NCBI GenBank assembly: GCA_035567895.1
Contig: DATMPC010000090.1
Location: 62,001-126,000 of the forward strand
DNA from: Terriglobales bacterium
GTDB taxonomy: Bacteria; Acidobacteriota; Terriglobia; Terriglobales; Acidobacteriaceae
DNA length: 64,000 nucleotides
Reading direction: 5' to 3'
Below are positions 18,027 to 25,907 of the stretch, one piece after another. The translations under genes and the position numbers were made by a program. Positions within the stretch are counted from its first letter, which is position 1. The number at the start of each line of letters is the position of its first letter. Under the pieces are notes generated by a model. The model was given only the letters and a program-made list of their open reading frames with translations. It was not told the origin of the DNA and made no database searches.

Positions 18027-18953
18027 TTACTTGCTCAAAGTTTCGACCACACGGTCAAAGTCTTCAAGCGACGCGTACTCGATCACGATCTTGCCTTTAC
18101 CCTTGTTGTCACGAATCGTGACACGAACGCCCAGGGCTCGCTGCATTTCTTGCTCGGCGGCGCGGACGTTGGGATCGACTGGGCGCCTTGCTTTTGGCTC
18201 CTGAGAGGCACCGTCTTGCGGAGCCAGCAGACGATGAATCAATTCCTCAGTCTGGCGAACGGAGAGCGACGCGGCGCGAATCTTCTGCGCGGCAGCGAGG
18301 ATCGCCTCAGGAGAGTCGAGCATGAGCAGCACTTTGGCGTGTCCGGCGGTGAGTTCTCCCTTCTCGATCGCCTGCTGAATTGCTTCCGGCAGGCGCAGCA
18401 GGCGCAAGAGGTTCGCGATCGAAGCGCGATCCTTTCCCGTCTTCTGCGACATCTGCTCCTGCGTGAGGTTGAATTCGCGCGAGAGGCGGTCGAAGGCGCG
18501 CGCCTCTTCCATCGGATTCAGACCTTCTCGCTGCAGATTTTCGACGATGGTCATTTCCATCGCCTGTTCGTTCGAGACCTGCTTGATCACTGCAGGAACG
18601 AATTCCCTTCCGATCTTCTGCGAGGCACGCCAGCGGCGTTCACCGGCAATGAGCTGGTAGCGTCCATTCATCGGGCGCACGACGATCGGCTGCACAATTC
18701 CGTTCACCAGAATCGAGGCGGCGAGCTCGTTCAGGGCCTGATCGTTGAGGTGGGCTCGTGTTTGATACGGATTGGGATCGATCTCCGTGACCGGCAGATC
18801 GCGGATCGATTGCCCGTGAAGGTGCGTTGTCGGTGGCGGCTCAACCGGCCGCGTCGAAGGAAGGAGGGATTCGAGTCCGCGACCGAGCGCTTTGCGTGGT
18901 CCGGGGGTTGTAGTTGGGGCTGACAAAGTTCTCTCCGTTGAGGCCGGTGGCAC
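18027..18953 (-). CDS. parB: Chromosome partitioning protein ParB
   Basis: Binds parS, spreads as a CTP-dependent clamp and loads condensin. The protein has 308 residues. A basic N-terminal segment (RKALGRGLESLL) for ParA contact is followed by the ParB/Srx domain with the CTP-binding motif GERRWRAS (104-111) and box LVNGIVQPIVVRP. A central helix-turn-helix (LTQEQMSQKTGKDRASIANLLRLL) and a C-terminal dimerisation segment (KGKIVIEYASLEDFDRVVETL) complete it. GTG start at 18953. A perfect parS site lies between it and the upstream parA. Confidence 0.96.
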   Translation of the reverse strand: MPPASTERTLSAPTTTPGPRKALGRGLESLLPSTRPVEPPPTTHLHGQSIRDLPVTEIDPNPYQTRAHLNDQALNELAASILVNGIVQPIVVRPMNGRYQLIAGERRWRASQKIGREFVPAVIKQVSNEQAMEMTIVENLQREGLNPMEEARAFDRLSREFNLTQEQMSQKTGKDRASIANLLRLLRLPEAIQQAIEKGELTAGHAKVLLMLDSPEAILAAAQKIRAASLSVRQTEELIHRLLAPQDGASQEPKARRPVDPNVRAAEQEMQRALGVRVTIRDNKGKGKIVIEYASLEDFDRVVETLSK

Positions 18954-19013
18954 AGGCGCCCTCGCCTGTGTCAGTTGAATGGATCACAGCCGAGGGCGAC
19001 TGTGCCACAAATG
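18949..19013. repeat. Small inverted repeat between parA and parB
   Basis: The segment GGTGGCACAGGCGCCCTCGC and the later GAGGGCGACTGTGCCACA form an imperfect inverted repeat. It overlaps the parB start codon and fits the general intergenic palindromes of this genome. Confidence 0.5.
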
Positions 19014-19026
19014 CTTTTTAGGCGAA

Positions 19027-19042
19027 TGTTCCACGTGGAACA
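19027..19042. promoter_or_regulatory. parS site 1 (perfect palindrome)
   Basis: TGTTCCACGTGGAACA, a perfect 16-bp palindrome and the same sequence as the consensus known from Myxococcus. It lies between parA and parB, and ParB should nucleate here. Confidence 0.9.
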
Positions 19043-19066
19043 TTGCCAATCAACCCAGACTGCATG

Positions 19067-19101
19067 GTAGAGACGTCCGCCGCGGCGGACTGCGTCTCTA
19101 C
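19067..19101. repeat. GTAGAGAC palindromic repeat providing the parA stop codon
   Basis: A 35-bp palindrome with outer arms GTAGAGACG / CGTCTCTAC and inner arms TCCGCCGC / GCGGCGGA. The parA stop codon (TAG, 19098-19100) lies within its right arm, so the repeat has moved into the gene end. A related copy lies inside the monooxygenase gene at 32623-32650. Confidence 0.75.
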
Positions 19102-19931
19102 GAGGCTGCTTGTTCCGCGACGACTCCCTGCTGGACCAACCGCTCTGCCTCGTTCGCGGCAGCCCGGCTCATTACTTTTCCCATGATCTCTTTCGCGAGC
19201 TTTATGTAGCTTTCGGCGCCCCGGGAACGAACGTCATACAGCAAGGCTGGCTTGCCATAGCTCGGCGCTTCGGCAAGTCGCACATTGCGGGGAATCGTAG
19301 TCACGCAAAGCTTGTCGCCAAAAAACTCGCGAAGGTTTCTTGCTACTTGCTGAGCCAGGTTGGTGCGCTCATCGAACATCGTCAGTACCACGCCTTCGAC
19401 CTCCAAGCCTGGATTAAACGACTGGCGAATTCGCTCCATGGTGTCCAGCAGTTCGCTAATGCCTTCGAGTGCGAAGTATTCGGCCTGCATGGGAATCAAA
19501 ACTGAATCGGCGGCAACGAGCGCATTCAGCGTAAGCAGATCCAAAGCCGGCGGGCAGTCGAGAACGATGAAGTCGAAGTCACCACGAACCTGGTCGATCG
19601 CCTGACGCAGACGGAACTCGCGCTCTTCTGCCTGGACCAGCTCGATATTGGCTCCGATCAGGTGCTTGTGAGCTGGAATAACATGGAGACCCTCGAGCTC
19701 ATTCGAGAGAACCGCTTCTCGGGCACCGGACTCACGCATGAGTAAGTGATAGGTGCTGAGGCGGTCGGGATCGCGCAGGAATCCCAGTCCGCTGGAGGAG
19801 TTCGACTGAGGATCGCAGTCCACGAGCAGCACTCTGACTTCGGCTGCCGCGAGCGACGCCGCTAGGTTGATCGCGGTCGTCGTCTTGCCGACTCCGCCCT
19901 TCTGATTCGCAATGGCGATTACTCTAGCCAC
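19098..19931 (-). CDS. parA: Chromosome partitioning ATPase ParA (Soj)
   Basis: Deviant-Walker ATPase that positions origin-proximal ParB-parS complexes. The protein has 277 residues. Walker A is KGGVGKTT (11-18) with the signature lysine K11. Walker A' is VDCDPQ (D40), and LDCPPALDLLTL follows near 124. The C-terminus has the usual PRNVRLAEAPSYGKPALLYD motif. The stop codon comes from a palindromic repeat, which may have altered the last few residues. It is probably co-transcribed with parB 145 bp downstream, across a parS site. The 550-bp region upstream contains two more parS-type sites. Confidence 0.96.
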   Translation of the reverse strand: MARVIAIANQKGGVGKTTTAINLAASLAAAEVRVLLVDCDPQSNSSSGLGFLRDPDRLSTYHLLMRESGAREAVLSNELEGLHVIPAHKHLIGANIELVQAEEREFRLRQAIDQVRGDFDFIVLDCPPALDLLTLNALVAADSVLIPMQAEYFALEGISELLDTMERIRQSFNPGLEVEGVVLTMFDERTNLAQQVARNLREFFGDKLCVTTIPRNVRLAEAPSYGKPALLYDVRSRGAESYIKLAKEIMGKVMSRAAANEAERLVQQGVVAEQAAS

Positions 19932-20018
19932 TTCATCAGCCCTCGAAGCTCGAACTTATGGTCACCGCAGACGGTTTCGCAATGCCGGAGATTGGTGCAG
20001 GCTCGTGGATAAGTGGAC

Positions 20019-20034
20019 TGTTCCACGTGGAAGA
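20019..20034. promoter_or_regulatory. parS-like site 2 (one mismatch)
   Basis: TGTTCCACGTGGAAGA differs from the perfect parS palindrome at one base. It lies about 90 bp upstream of parA, close to a CGTGGATAA that resembles a DnaA box (one mismatch). Confidence 0.75.
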
Positions 20035-20183
20035 TTCGAACAGAACTGGCTTCAATGTTGACGATCGACTTAGGTCCGCGAAGTGGAAAATCATGTGAAG
20101 AACTGGACGCTTACTCCTTGTCGGCCAACCGAAGCGCCGAGAGCTCCCGCCGGACGAAACTCTTGAAGGCTTCCGGTTAGGAG

Positions 20184-20199
20184 TGTTCCACGTGGAACA
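20184..20199. promoter_or_regulatory. parS site 3 (perfect palindrome)
   Basis: TGTTCCACGTGGAACA, identical to site 1. It lies between parA and rsmG. Confidence 0.9.
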
Positions 20200-20485
20200 A
20201 ACCTATTCCCGCATCGGTGGTCCCGAGAACGGGAAGCGTGTTAGCCAATTATGATCCGATCAGCGCAGATTCAACTTGGCGTCATATCGGACCTGTTTAC
20301 TGTCTTGATTCCCCACCATCAGATCAGCCAGTGCGTGCTCCTAGACAGGAAAATCCAGCATTTGAACCGTGTTTCGGCCTCAATCATCATACAGAGAATA
20401 AATAGCGAAGATCAAGAGGATTGTCGGCAGTGAGCCTTTAGAAAGGATTCAAATTGACTGACCGATTCCCTATGGTGGATCAAGC

Positions 20486-21112
20486 TTATTGCCCCGCCAG
20501 GCTCGTTTGAGACCCCATCAAGACGATCCGCTCCCGAGATTTCGGAACCAAGATTGGATTCAGCCACAAAAAGTTCGGAAGTGTTTTTCTCGCGGTGTCG
20601 GCTTGAGACGCTCCTATAAGCAGCGCGAGTTTTCCGCCAGATTCGACCAGCGAGGCTGCTACTTGAAGAACAGCCTCAAATTTCTCAACCGCGCGCAGAG
20701 TCACGATCTGTGACTCGTGCTTAAAATTCTCTGCGCGACCCGCATAAACACTGACATTTTTCAATTCCAGCGCGCGGACGACCTCGCGCAGGAACGCTAC
20801 TTTTCTCTGCTGCGATTCGATCAGAGTCACCTGGGCACGCGGCGCTAGAATTGCCATTGGGACCCCGGGAAATCCAGCTCCGGATCCCACATCGGTCACG
20901 CTGGATGCCTCCGCCACGCCAGCCTGCTCGCCGGCAAAAAGTGATTCACCAAAATGGCGCTGAACCATCTCCTCAGGCGCACGGACTGCCGTGAGGCTGA
21001 TTTTGGCGTTCCACTTTAGGAGCAAATCGAGATAGGTCACAACCTGCCTGGTCTGGTCCGTCGAAAGCGGCTTGGCGAGGAACGGTCTGAGGAGATCGGT
21101 GAGCGCGGGCAT
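20486..21112 (-). CDS. rsmG: 16S rRNA m7G527 methyltransferase RsmG (GidB)
   Basis: Methylates N7 of G527 in 16S rRNA with SAM. The protein has 208 residues, normal for the family. The SAM-binding motif is DVGSGAGFPGVPMAI (about 74-88), preceded by the family's LLKWNAKISLTAVRAPEEMVQRHFGESL. LIESQQRKVAFLREV and FKHESQIVTLRAV complete the fold. ATG start. It lies upstream of parA-parB on the same strand, the classic origin-proximal order (rsmG-parA-parB), though mnmG is not in the window. Confidence 0.95.
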   Translation of the reverse strand: MPALTDLLRPFLAKPLSTDQTRQVVTYLDLLLKWNAKISLTAVRAPEEMVQRHFGESLFAGEQAGVAEASSVTDVGSGAGFPGVPMAILAPRAQVTLIESQQRKVAFLREVVRALELKNVSVYAGRAENFKHESQIVTLRAVEKFEAVLQVAASLVESGGKLALLIGASQADTARKTLPNFLWLNPILVPKSRERIVLMGSQTSLAGQ

Positions 21113-21787
21113 TGCTTACTAAATCAAGATAAGCCGTCGCACCCGTAATGCAGATTGCTCAATGGGCGTCCTCGGAAACTATTCCCCTGGCACTGCTGGC
21201 CACTACGTAAAGACTTTTGGATGGAGCAGGCTCAGAAAAAGGGTCGCCCACAGTGAGAACCCGTACGAAAATAATTCACTGATAATTCGCTGTTATTCAC
21301 TGTTCCCGAAGCTGACATTTTCAGATTTTAGGCAACTTTAGATAACCGTGACGTTAGTTCTTGAAAATTCACTGTTATTTTCACTGTTCTTGTCTTTCAG
21401 CTCCCTTTTCCCCACTGGCCGCTTGGCCATCCCGGTGGGGCGCGCCACATGCTGGACCCTGCGACTCCAGCTACTCAGGCATCCAATCCGGGCTGCTGCC
21501 CTTTTTTCTAGTAGGGAGCGTACAAAATACTCGGTTTCTTCATACTCTCTAAACGTCTCATTTTGCATCGCTTACATCCATCACAAACTAAAGGATTAGC
21601 ACTTCAAGCTACGCGCGGGAAGTTGGCATCTGAATTGATATAGAGAGTAGCGAAGGTGGGAATGTGGTCCGTCCGCCGTTCTCGGACGCGGTGCTCCGAG
21701 AGGAGCGGTGAAAAGACCAAGGGTTCCCCCGACATATTGCCCGGACCCTCCCCCAAAGTGTTCCGGAAAAAGTTTGGAGGAATCGAA
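21113..21787. other. Gene-free stretch between divergent rsmG and OmpA-family gene
   Basis: 675 bp between divergent genes. 21268-21396 is AT-rich and carries repeats of AATTCACTG and GTTATT..CACTGTTC. 21410-21445 has an imperfect GC-rich inverted repeat around CCCACTGGCC and GGTGGGGCGC. The last ~130 bp (from 21656) is open in the OmpA frame but lies before its signal peptide, so I read it as a long 5' leader with a short GTGCTCC/GGAGCGG hairpin. No known RNA family is recognised. Confidence 0.45.
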
Positions 21788-22870
21788 ATGAAGTCGCGTT
21801 ATCTACTGGCTCTGGCCGCCTCACTCATTGTTCCGGCCGCTTTCGCCCAACAGACCACCACCACAAGTTCCGACAAGCAGTCTGCGCCCGCGTCGCAACA
21901 AGTTACTGCTACAGCTCAGACGCAAACAACTCAGACGCAGGCAGCTCCGGATACGAGTGGTCCCAACACCAACAACGACGCAAACCTCTCAGCGCGTCAA
22001 CCATTGCAGCCCGATACCCACGAGGGCTTCTGGGGACACCTGAATCCGTTTGCCCGCAAGAAATACGTCCAGCGGCAAATGGCTCCGATTCGCGACCGCA
22101 TGAACGAGCTGGATGAGCTCACTTCGACGAACTCGAAGAACATTAAAGACGTGGATTCACGCGCGCAGGAAGGCATTCGCCAGGCTTCTTCAAAGGCCGA
22201 TTTGGCGGACCAGCATGCAGTCGATGCCGGCAATCGAGCGCAGCAGGCGCAGCAAAGCATTCAAGTCGCCAGCACTCGCCTCGACACCGTCCAGCAGACT
22301 CTCGGCACACTTGACCAGTATCAGCCTGTCTCTGACACCGAGATCCGCTTCCGTCCCGGACAGCAGGCGCTGAGCCCGAAGGCAAAAGAAGCTCTTGATC
22401 AGCTCGCTGACCAGATGAAGGGACAGCGTGGCACGATCGTGCAGGTGCAGGGCTTCTCTTCCGGCAAGGGAAACACTGCGATTTCGAACTCGCAGGATAT
22501 GGCGCAGAGCGTAGTTCGCTATCTGGTCATCAACCATGACATCCCGCTCTACCGCATCTACACCATTGGCGTCGGCAATGCTCCGGTGAAACCGACGACT
22601 GCCGAAGGTCCGGCAAAGCGGGTCCGCGGCGGACGCGTGGAAGTAGCGCTGCTGAAGAACGGCGTAGCCGATCTGGCGCAGTCAGCCAACGCGCAAAATG
22701 TCGCACCGAGCAGCGGCTCTGCTTATCAGCCGAACGCGCCTCAAGGTGGCGTTACTGGCAGCGTGAATCGCAATGCCGCTCCTGCCACGAGCCAGCAGCC
22801 GACTACAACAACGCAGCCTGCGGGCAACGTGAACAACAACAGCGGTGGGCAGCCGATACCGCGGCAGTAA
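21788..22870 (+). CDS. OmpA-family outer-membrane protein with Q/T-rich regions
   Basis: A 360-residue secreted protein. Signal peptide at residues 1-20 (LLALAASLIVPAAFAQ). A Thr/Gln-rich spacer follows, then RKKYVQRQMAPIRDRMNELDEL leading into a coiled-coil-like region with many Ala/Gln. An OmpA C-terminal peptidoglycan-binding domain sits at about 185-295 (TEIRFRPGQQALSPKAKEAL, then VRGGRVEVAL), and the tail is Asn/Gln-rich and low in complexity. It probably tethers the outer membrane to peptidoglycan. The frame is open from 21656, but the ATG at 21788 has TTGGAGGAATC upstream and starts at the signal peptide. A strong terminator follows. Confidence 0.88.
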   Translation: MKSRYLLALAASLIVPAAFAQQTTTTSSDKQSAPASQQVTATAQTQTTQTQAAPDTSGPNTNNDANLSARQPLQPDTHEGFWGHLNPFARKKYVQRQMAPIRDRMNELDELTSTNSKNIKDVDSRAQEGIRQASSKADLADQHAVDAGNRAQQAQQSIQVASTRLDTVQQTLGTLDQYQPVSDTEIRFRPGQQALSPKAKEALDQLADQMKGQRGTIVQVQGFSSGKGNTAISNSQDMAQSVVRYLVINHDIPLYRIYTIGVGNAPVKPTTAEGPAKRVRGGRVEVALLKNGVADLAQSANAQNVAPSSGSAYQPNAPQGGVTGSVNRNAAPATSQQPTTTTQPAGNVNNNSGGQPIPRQ

Positions 22871-22893
22871 GTCGAAATAACTTAGAGTTAAAG

Positions 22894-22922
22894 GGCCTCG
22901 AGAAATCGAGGCCTTTTCTTTT
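22894..22922 (+). terminator. Rho-independent terminator after the OmpA-family gene
   Basis: Perfect 8-bp stem GGCCTCGA / TCGAGGCC with GAAA loop, then TTTTCTTTT. Confidence 0.92.
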
Positions 22923-22957
22923 GTTCACGACAAGTGAGAAGATCGGGTGATCGGGCC

Positions 22958-23110
22958 ATCGGGTGATCGGGTGAAGTGGAAAATAAAGAGAGAGACTGGC
23001 CCTCTATCACTGTCATTCCTCGCGCCTGTTTTTGGCGCGGGGGAATCTGCTTTCTTCGGAATGACCGAAAGCGTGGCCTCTCAGGTTTTCACTTCACCGG
23101 ATCACCCGAT
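22958..23110. repeat. Inverted repeat with ATCGGGTGATC arms
   Basis: Arms 22958-22978 and 23090-23110 match at 20 of 21 positions as inverted repeats (ATCGGGTGATCGGGTGAAGT type), enclosing a second small hairpin (CCTCGCGCC...GGCGCGGGGG near 23017-23044). The same words (GATCACCCGATGACCCGATC) occur at 54755-54786. This fills most of the 308-bp gap before purD. Confidence 0.7.
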
Positions 23111-23178
23111 TCTTCTGGCCTCGTTGACACGCTCTAGCTGTGCGCCCTAACCTTGCAAGTTCCTTTGGCGGAAAACTG

Positions 23179-24456
23179 ATGCGTATTCTGGTTTTGGGTG
23201 GTGGGGGTCGAGAGCATGCTTTGGTGTGGAAGCTGCGGCAGTCGCCGCGCACCACCGAGATCTTCTGCGCGCCGGGGAATGCGGGAATTGCGCGAGAAGC
23301 GTCGTGTATTCCGGCCGATCTCAGGAGCGTGGACGAACTGGTACAGCTCGCGCACAAACTCCGTCCTGATCTGACCGTCGTTGGTCCCGAACTTCCGCTC
23401 ACGCTGGGTGTGGTAGATGAGTTCGAGCGCCGCGGGCTCGCCATTTTTGGTCCATCCCAGAAGGCTGCGCACCTCGAGGCGAGCAAGGCATTCGCCAAGG
23501 AGTTCATGCAGCGCGTCAAAGTTCCCACCGCGAACTACGCCATTTGCCGCAATCCTGCAGAAGTACACGACGCACTAAGCCTGTTCAGCACGCCGACCGT
23601 GGTGAAGGCCGATGGACTCGCGGCAGGGAAAGGCGTAGTGATTGCCAAGACAAAGGAAGAAACCAGCACCATCGCACATGACATGCTCGCCCGCAAATTC
23701 GTGGGTGAAGCCGGAGCGCAGGTCGTGCTGGAAGAATGCTTGCGAGGTGAAGAGCTGTCTTTCCTGGTCTTGACTGACGGAAGCGCTGTAGTTCCGCTCG
23801 TGCCTTCACGCGATCACAAGCGCATCGGCGAGGGGGACACTGGTCCCAATACGGGAGGCATGGGCGCATACTCCAGCGACGATCTGCTCAGCAATACCAT
23901 GCAGGACTGGATCATGAAGCACATTGCGCGCCCCGTAGTCGACGGCCTGCGTGCCGAAGGAGTTGTCTACAAGGGCGTCCTGTATATCGGGCTGATGATG
24001 ACAGCTCGTGGTCCTATGGTACTGGAGTTCAATTGCCGCTTCGGCGATCCGGAAACTCAGGCGGTCCTGTTTCGCCTCGAAAGCGATCTCGTGGACATCT
24101 GCGAATCGGTAGCCAAAGGCACATTGCCGCCGGAGCCGCTGCGATGGTCGCCTGAGCCTTCGGTTTGTGTGGTGCTTGCCTCTGGCGGTTATCCGGGAAC
24201 ATTTACTAACGGCAAGCCCATTTCGGGACTCGATCAGGCAGACAAACTGCCTAACGTAAAAGTCTTTCACGCAGGCAGCGCCCATTCCGGGAATCAAGTT
24301 GTGACTGCCGGCGGGAGGGTACTTGGCGTGACCGCGAGCGGCCCCAACCTGGAAGCCGCAGCCTCCCGCGCCTACGAGGCAGCCGAGAAGATTCGTTTCG
24401 AAGGCATGCAGTATCGGAAAGATATTGCAAGGGCGGCGATAGGCAATAAGCGATAG
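23179..24456 (+). CDS. purD: Phosphoribosylamine-glycine ligase
   Basis: Second step of de novo purine synthesis: phosphoribosylamine + glycine + ATP gives GAR. The protein has 425 residues, normal length. Starts MRILVLGGGGREHALVWKL. The ATP-grasp core includes PTVVKADGLAAGKGVVIA (from about 139), EECLRGEELSFLVL, NTGGMGAYSSDDL and the metal-binding LEFNCRFGDPETQ. The frame is open from 23140, but the ATG at 23179 is the family start. The last residues (AAIGNKR) and stop codon are encoded by a palindromic repeat (GGCGATAGGCAATAAG), so the original C-terminus may have been replaced. Confidence 0.95.
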   Translation: MRILVLGGGGREHALVWKLRQSPRTTEIFCAPGNAGIAREASCIPADLRSVDELVQLAHKLRPDLTVVGPELPLTLGVVDEFERRGLAIFGPSQKAAHLEASKAFAKEFMQRVKVPTANYAICRNPAEVHDALSLFSTPTVVKADGLAAGKGVVIAKTKEETSTIAHDMLARKFVGEAGAQVVLEECLRGEELSFLVLTDGSAVVPLVPSRDHKRIGEGDTGPNTGGMGAYSSDDLLSNTMQDWIMKHIARPVVDGLRAEGVVYKGVLYIGLMMTARGPMVLEFNCRFGDPETQAVLFRLESDLVDICESVAKGTLPPEPLRWSPEPSVCVVLASGGYPGTFTNGKPISGLDQADKLPNVKVFHAGSAHSGNQVVTAGGRVLGVTASGPNLEAAASRAYEAAEKIRFEGMQYRKDIARAAIGNKR

Positions 24457-24517
24457 GCAATAGGCGAACGCGGCTGGAGAGATATTTGTGGTTGCTTTTA
24501 GCCTATTGCCTATCGCC
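24435..24517. repeat. GCGATAGGCAATAGGC inverted repeat at the purD end
   Basis: A perfect 16-bp inverted repeat: GCGATAGGCAATAGGC at 24450-24465 pairs with its complement at 24501-24516. A second direct copy of the left arm at 24435-24448 overlaps the purD C-terminal codons and stop. It lies between convergent purD and the phosphatase and may act as a two-way terminator. Confidence 0.75.
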
Positions 24518-24525
24518 GTTTTTCC

Positions 24526-25338
24526 TCACGCTGCCGCTTCTGCCTGTGACATTCGCATCAGGCAAACAACTGTTAGATCATTCGGCTCGTGGTTGCCGCG
24601 GAAGCCCGCAATTGAGAATTGTGGTCCGAATGAAGATGGCCGTTCGGCGTGCTTCACCGCGCGCTCCAGGAGATCGTGGCAAACGTCGTGGGCGGAAGTG
24701 AACGTCTGTTGCTGGAGAGTTTGGCGCACGCGATCAAGTCCGAACTCGTGGCGTCCAGCAGCGATCTCCACCAATCCTCTTGACACCAGCACAATCGACG
24801 AGCCCGGCTGCGCGACCGACACTTGGGCGTCGTGAGTGGCGTGGGAAAAGAGCCCCAGCGGCAGGCCGGTCGGGTCGAGCTGGGTCACCTCGCCATCGCC
24901 CTTGATGAAGGCAGGTGTGTGCCCCGCGCTCACGTAGTGTATGAGCCCGAATTGTTCGTCGAGGCAGCCAACGAACGTCGGCGCAGAGCGCACTCCGCCG
25001 GCCGCCTGGATTACCGTGCGATTCAAATCGAGTACCAGAGCCGTAACGCCATCGGAGACGTTCGCGTCCGGATCACTTAGCAGTTCCGGCGCCCGCTCGT
25101 GCATGGCGTCCTGGACGGCGGCTGCGATGTTCAGCGCTTCATTCCGCCTACCCGCGACGTCTGAGAGCAGGAAGACCATGCGCGTGTCGCTGATCGGCAG
25201 GAAATCGTAATAGTCACCGCCGACACGCGATCCCTTGTAGCGGGCCGAGACGCTCAAGTCCGCGCGATCCGGCAGCACCGAGGGCCGGGGAATACGCAGA
25301 TTCTGCTTAGGCGCTTCGCGCTCGAAGAAAAGCTTCAT
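24526..25338 (-). CDS. SpoIIE/RsbU-type PPM Ser/Thr phosphatase
   Basis: A 270-residue PP2C-like (SpoIIE) phosphatase without an attached sensor domain. Metal-binding motifs: GGDYYDF (40-46), FLLSDVAGR (56-64) and a C-terminal NDLTVVCLMRM. VSAGHTPAFI and PTGLPLGLF are typical of RsbU-like enzymes. Such proteins dephosphorylate anti-sigma-factor antagonists in partner-switching systems. The usual GHG in the second motif reads AGR, as in some family members. ATG start. No anti-sigma or antagonist gene is adjacent. Convergent with purD. Confidence 0.88.
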   Translation of the reverse strand: MKLFFEREAPKQNLRIPRPSVLPDRADLSVSARYKGSRVGGDYYDFLPISDTRMVFLLSDVAGRRNEALNIAAAVQDAMHERAPELLSDPDANVSDGVTALVLDLNRTVIQAAGGVRSAPTFVGCLDEQFGLIHYVSAGHTPAFIKGDGEVTQLDPTGLPLGLFSHATHDAQVSVAQPGSSIVLVSRGLVEIAAGRHEFGLDRVRQTLQQQTFTSAHDVCHDLLERAVKHAERPSSFGPQFSIAGFRGNHEPNDLTVVCLMRMSQAEAAA

Positions 25339-25466
25339 GGAAAACGGGTCCGGGCGGGGATGTCGAGAAAAATATCACAAACGTGCAGGAAGGCAAGTGG
25401 CCGGTAACGAGAACAAGCTAACTGCACGCCGCAAAGGACCTGCCAGCGTCAGAACCGGGGAGGCGC

Positions 25467-25907
25467 TTATTTTTTCGACTTCTTTGGCTTTGCTTTGCCC
25501 TTGCCCGTGAGTATCGCCATTCCCTCAATCTCGACCTTGGCGCCTGGCACAAGCAATCCCGCAACGACCACGACTGACATCGCCGGATAGTGCTTCCCCA
25601 GTTCTTCCCGATAGGCCTTGCCGATCTGCTTGGTGTTAGCGAGATAGGCGTCGCGATCGGTAATGAACCAGGTGAGCCGGACCAGATTCTCGGCTTTTCC
25701 CCCAGCAGCTTCGAGCGCCGTGAGGACGTTGGCGATGGCCTGACGCGATTGCTGGGTGAAGTCATCGGAGACCAGGCGCTCGGTGATTGGGTCCCAGCCG
25801 ATTTGGCCTGCGATAGAAACGATCTTGCCCTGCGCCACGGCGGCGTTGGCGTATCCGCTCGGCAGCGGCCACTCTTTAGGATTCACCAGCTTTGGCAGTT
25901 TGCTCAT
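25467..25907 (-). CDS. RidA-like (YjgF/UK114) protein lacking the catalytic Arg
   Basis: A 146-residue Rid-family protein: GKIVSIAGQIGWDP, QQSRQAIANVLTALEAAGG, VRLTWFITDRDAYL and GAKVEIEGMAIL. Archetypal RidA deaminates reactive enamines/imines using an Arg in the motif PARS; here that position is PAMS, so archetypal activity is doubtful. The C-terminus is a Lys-rich tail (GKAKPKKSKK). It overlaps the upstream CoA-ligase gene by 4 bp (ATGA), so it is translationally coupled to the 2-aminobenzoate-type cluster and may bind a pathway intermediate. Confidence 0.88.
   Translation of the reverse strand: MSKLPKLVNPKEWPLPSGYANAAVAQGKIVSIAGQIGWDPITERLVSDDFTQQSRQAIANVLTALEAAGGKAENLVRLTWFITDRDAYLANTKQIGKAYREELGKHYPAMSVVVVAGLLVPGAKVEIEGMAILTGKGKAKPKKSKK

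Larger units (their letters stand above)
19932..20485. other. Gene-free stretch upstream of parA
   Basis: 554 bp between parA and rsmG. It holds two parS-type sites (20019 and 20184). I see no convincing coding frame: the short open frames near 20217-20433 lack ribosome binding sites and family features. Only one imperfect DnaA box is visible, so it is not clearly an origin. Confidence 0.6.

Noticed and set aside
19981-20200. Replication origin between parA and rsmG
   Set aside because: Only one imperfect DnaA box (CGTGGATAA) and no repeated boxes or clear AT-rich unwinding segment. parS sites alone mark proximity, not the origin itself.
20217-20433. Two short open frames upstream of rsmG/parA
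   Set aside because: No Shine-Dalgarno, no hydrophobic or domain pattern, and they overlap each other in different frames.
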